DNA from: Saccoglossus kowalevskii
Lineage: Eukaryota; Hemichordata; Enteropneusta; Harrimaniidae
Assembly: GCF_000003605.2 (NCBI RefSeq)
Contig: NW_003126365.1
Coordinates: 1-26,624, forward strand
Length of the DNA: 26,624 nucleotides
Direction: 5' to 3'
More notes on this DNA, generated by a model that did no database searches, was not told where the DNA came from, and saw nothing but the letters and a program-made list of their open reading frames with translations. The DNA is not shown here. The first letter of the stretch is position 1.

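Larger units (their letters stand above)
1..26624 (+). repeat. Tandem array of 44 coding repeat units (U0-U43), unit lengths 579/618/621/660 bases
   Basis: The VIVVEKE/LIVVEKE motif recurs at 43 boundaries, giving 42 complete units and two partial ones. After allowing for indel sites, only these lengths occur: 579 (type A, two 14-mers and one 13-mer), 618 (type C, two 14-mers and two 13-mers), 621 (three 14-mers and one 13-mer) and 660 (type B, three 14-mers and two 13-mers). U33 is a 621-type unit lacking one codon. Head marks are: A, KEITSSASPKFSTKSDSG; B, KEIISSASPKFSTKSDSS; C, KEIISSASPTFS[TA]KSDSG with ESS in place of KSS in the serine tract. An A subtype here called A' carries EKGSESK and DEELSDDD. 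Copies differ by only a few substitutions each, so homogenisation is recent or continuing. Confidence 0.95.

Noticed and set aside
547-26513. Recurring + strand open frames of 87-95 codons (LLKRKLLHLHHQ type), one per unit
   Set aside because: They are the +1 reading of the unit head and serine tract, open only because the DNA is nearly identical in every unit. They start at TTG, end in the same place and have no independent evidence.
156-26600. Many reverse-strand open frames of 65-159 codons rich in Ser/Val/Leu
   Set aside because: They are the complement of GAA/GAT/TCA-rich codons. They are shadows of the + strand repeat and follow its unit boundaries.
1-26624. Non-coding satellite DNA
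   Set aside because: Lengths change only in codon multiples outside a few error-like sites, the reading stays open for kilobases, and substitutions never create stops in the long clean segments. It cannot be fully excluded without transcript data.
1-26624. CRISPR array
   Set aside because: The repeats are about 0.6 kb and directly adjacent, with no short repeat/unique spacer pattern.
1-26624. Bacterial repeat adhesin or RTX-type surface protein
   Set aside because: No GGxGxD calcium motifs, no Ig-like or sortase features, and no operon or ribosome-binding signals. Composition and phospho-site style fit a eukaryotic disordered protein better.
1-26624. Mobile element or viral origin of the array
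   Set aside because: No terminal repeats, transposase, reverse transcriptase, capsid or other such domains are present; only the repeat unit is seen.
1-26624. Naming the gene after a known giant protein (ankyrin, futsch/MAP1B, titin, Nopp140, dentin phosphoprotein)
   Set aside because: Resemblance is in composition and architecture only; no diagnostic domain or motif of any of these families lies in the window.

Overview
The whole window lies inside one enormous tandem-repeat coding region on the + strand. From base 1 to base 26624 the DNA consists of 44 copies (42 complete, one partial at each edge) of a unit of about 0.6 kb. Each unit translates into roughly 193 to 220 residues of a Ser/Glu/Asp/Lys/Thr-rich, low-complexity, strongly acidic sequence. 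Neither the true start nor the true stop of the gene is inside the window. If the apparent frameshifts are sequencing or consensus errors, the window encodes about 8,870 consecutive residues of a single protein. I see no other gene, RNA gene, intron, promoter, terminator or mobile element.

Organism: the sequence suggests a eukaryotic nuclear genome. Reasons are one giant AT-rich frame with no operon context or ribosome-binding sites, and a disordered protein built of charge blocks and serine clusters with CK2-like and CDK-like sites. It is not proof. One 60-base line counted by eye was 37% G+C. I cannot name the species or the protein family. The design recalls repeat regions of giant cytoskeletal, neuronal-ankyrin, MAP1B-like, Nopp140-like or phosphoserine-rich secreted proteins, but no folded domain is present to decide.

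Layout: unit boundaries are set at the Ile codon of the (V/L)IVVEKE motif and numbered U0 to U43. Each unit reads in order: head (KEI[TI]SSASP..); SESKSP[LV]KR[IF]FRKK; serine tract; DDDKDSRKPTKE; two or three copies of a 14-residue micro-repeat (TSETVEDEVKxDD-like); GDVSGKISDTEEVKP; tail (NAEVVVPEPT[ED]TIVEEQ); and one or two copies of a 13-residue micro-repeat (DAGDKTTPTEE-like). Unit length is quantised: 579, 618 (+39), 621 (+42) or 660 (+39 +42) bases, always whole codons. Three families exist: A (579), B (660) and C (618). Nine units are mosaics. A units mostly alternate with B or C units, and a fixed tail-to-next-head rule holds through the whole window. Distant units share private substitutions, showing multi-unit duplications and exchanges.

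Integrity: the frame is broken at about nine places. Two are dense clusters of 1-base losses, nearly all in homopolymer runs (1648-1818 and 4803-4924); the others are isolated single-base events or small groups. Between these the frame is perfectly kept, with open stretches of about 4.7, 5.1 and 9.5 kb. Unpolished long-read consensus is the best explanation, although real pseudogenisation of part of the array cannot be excluded from sequence alone.
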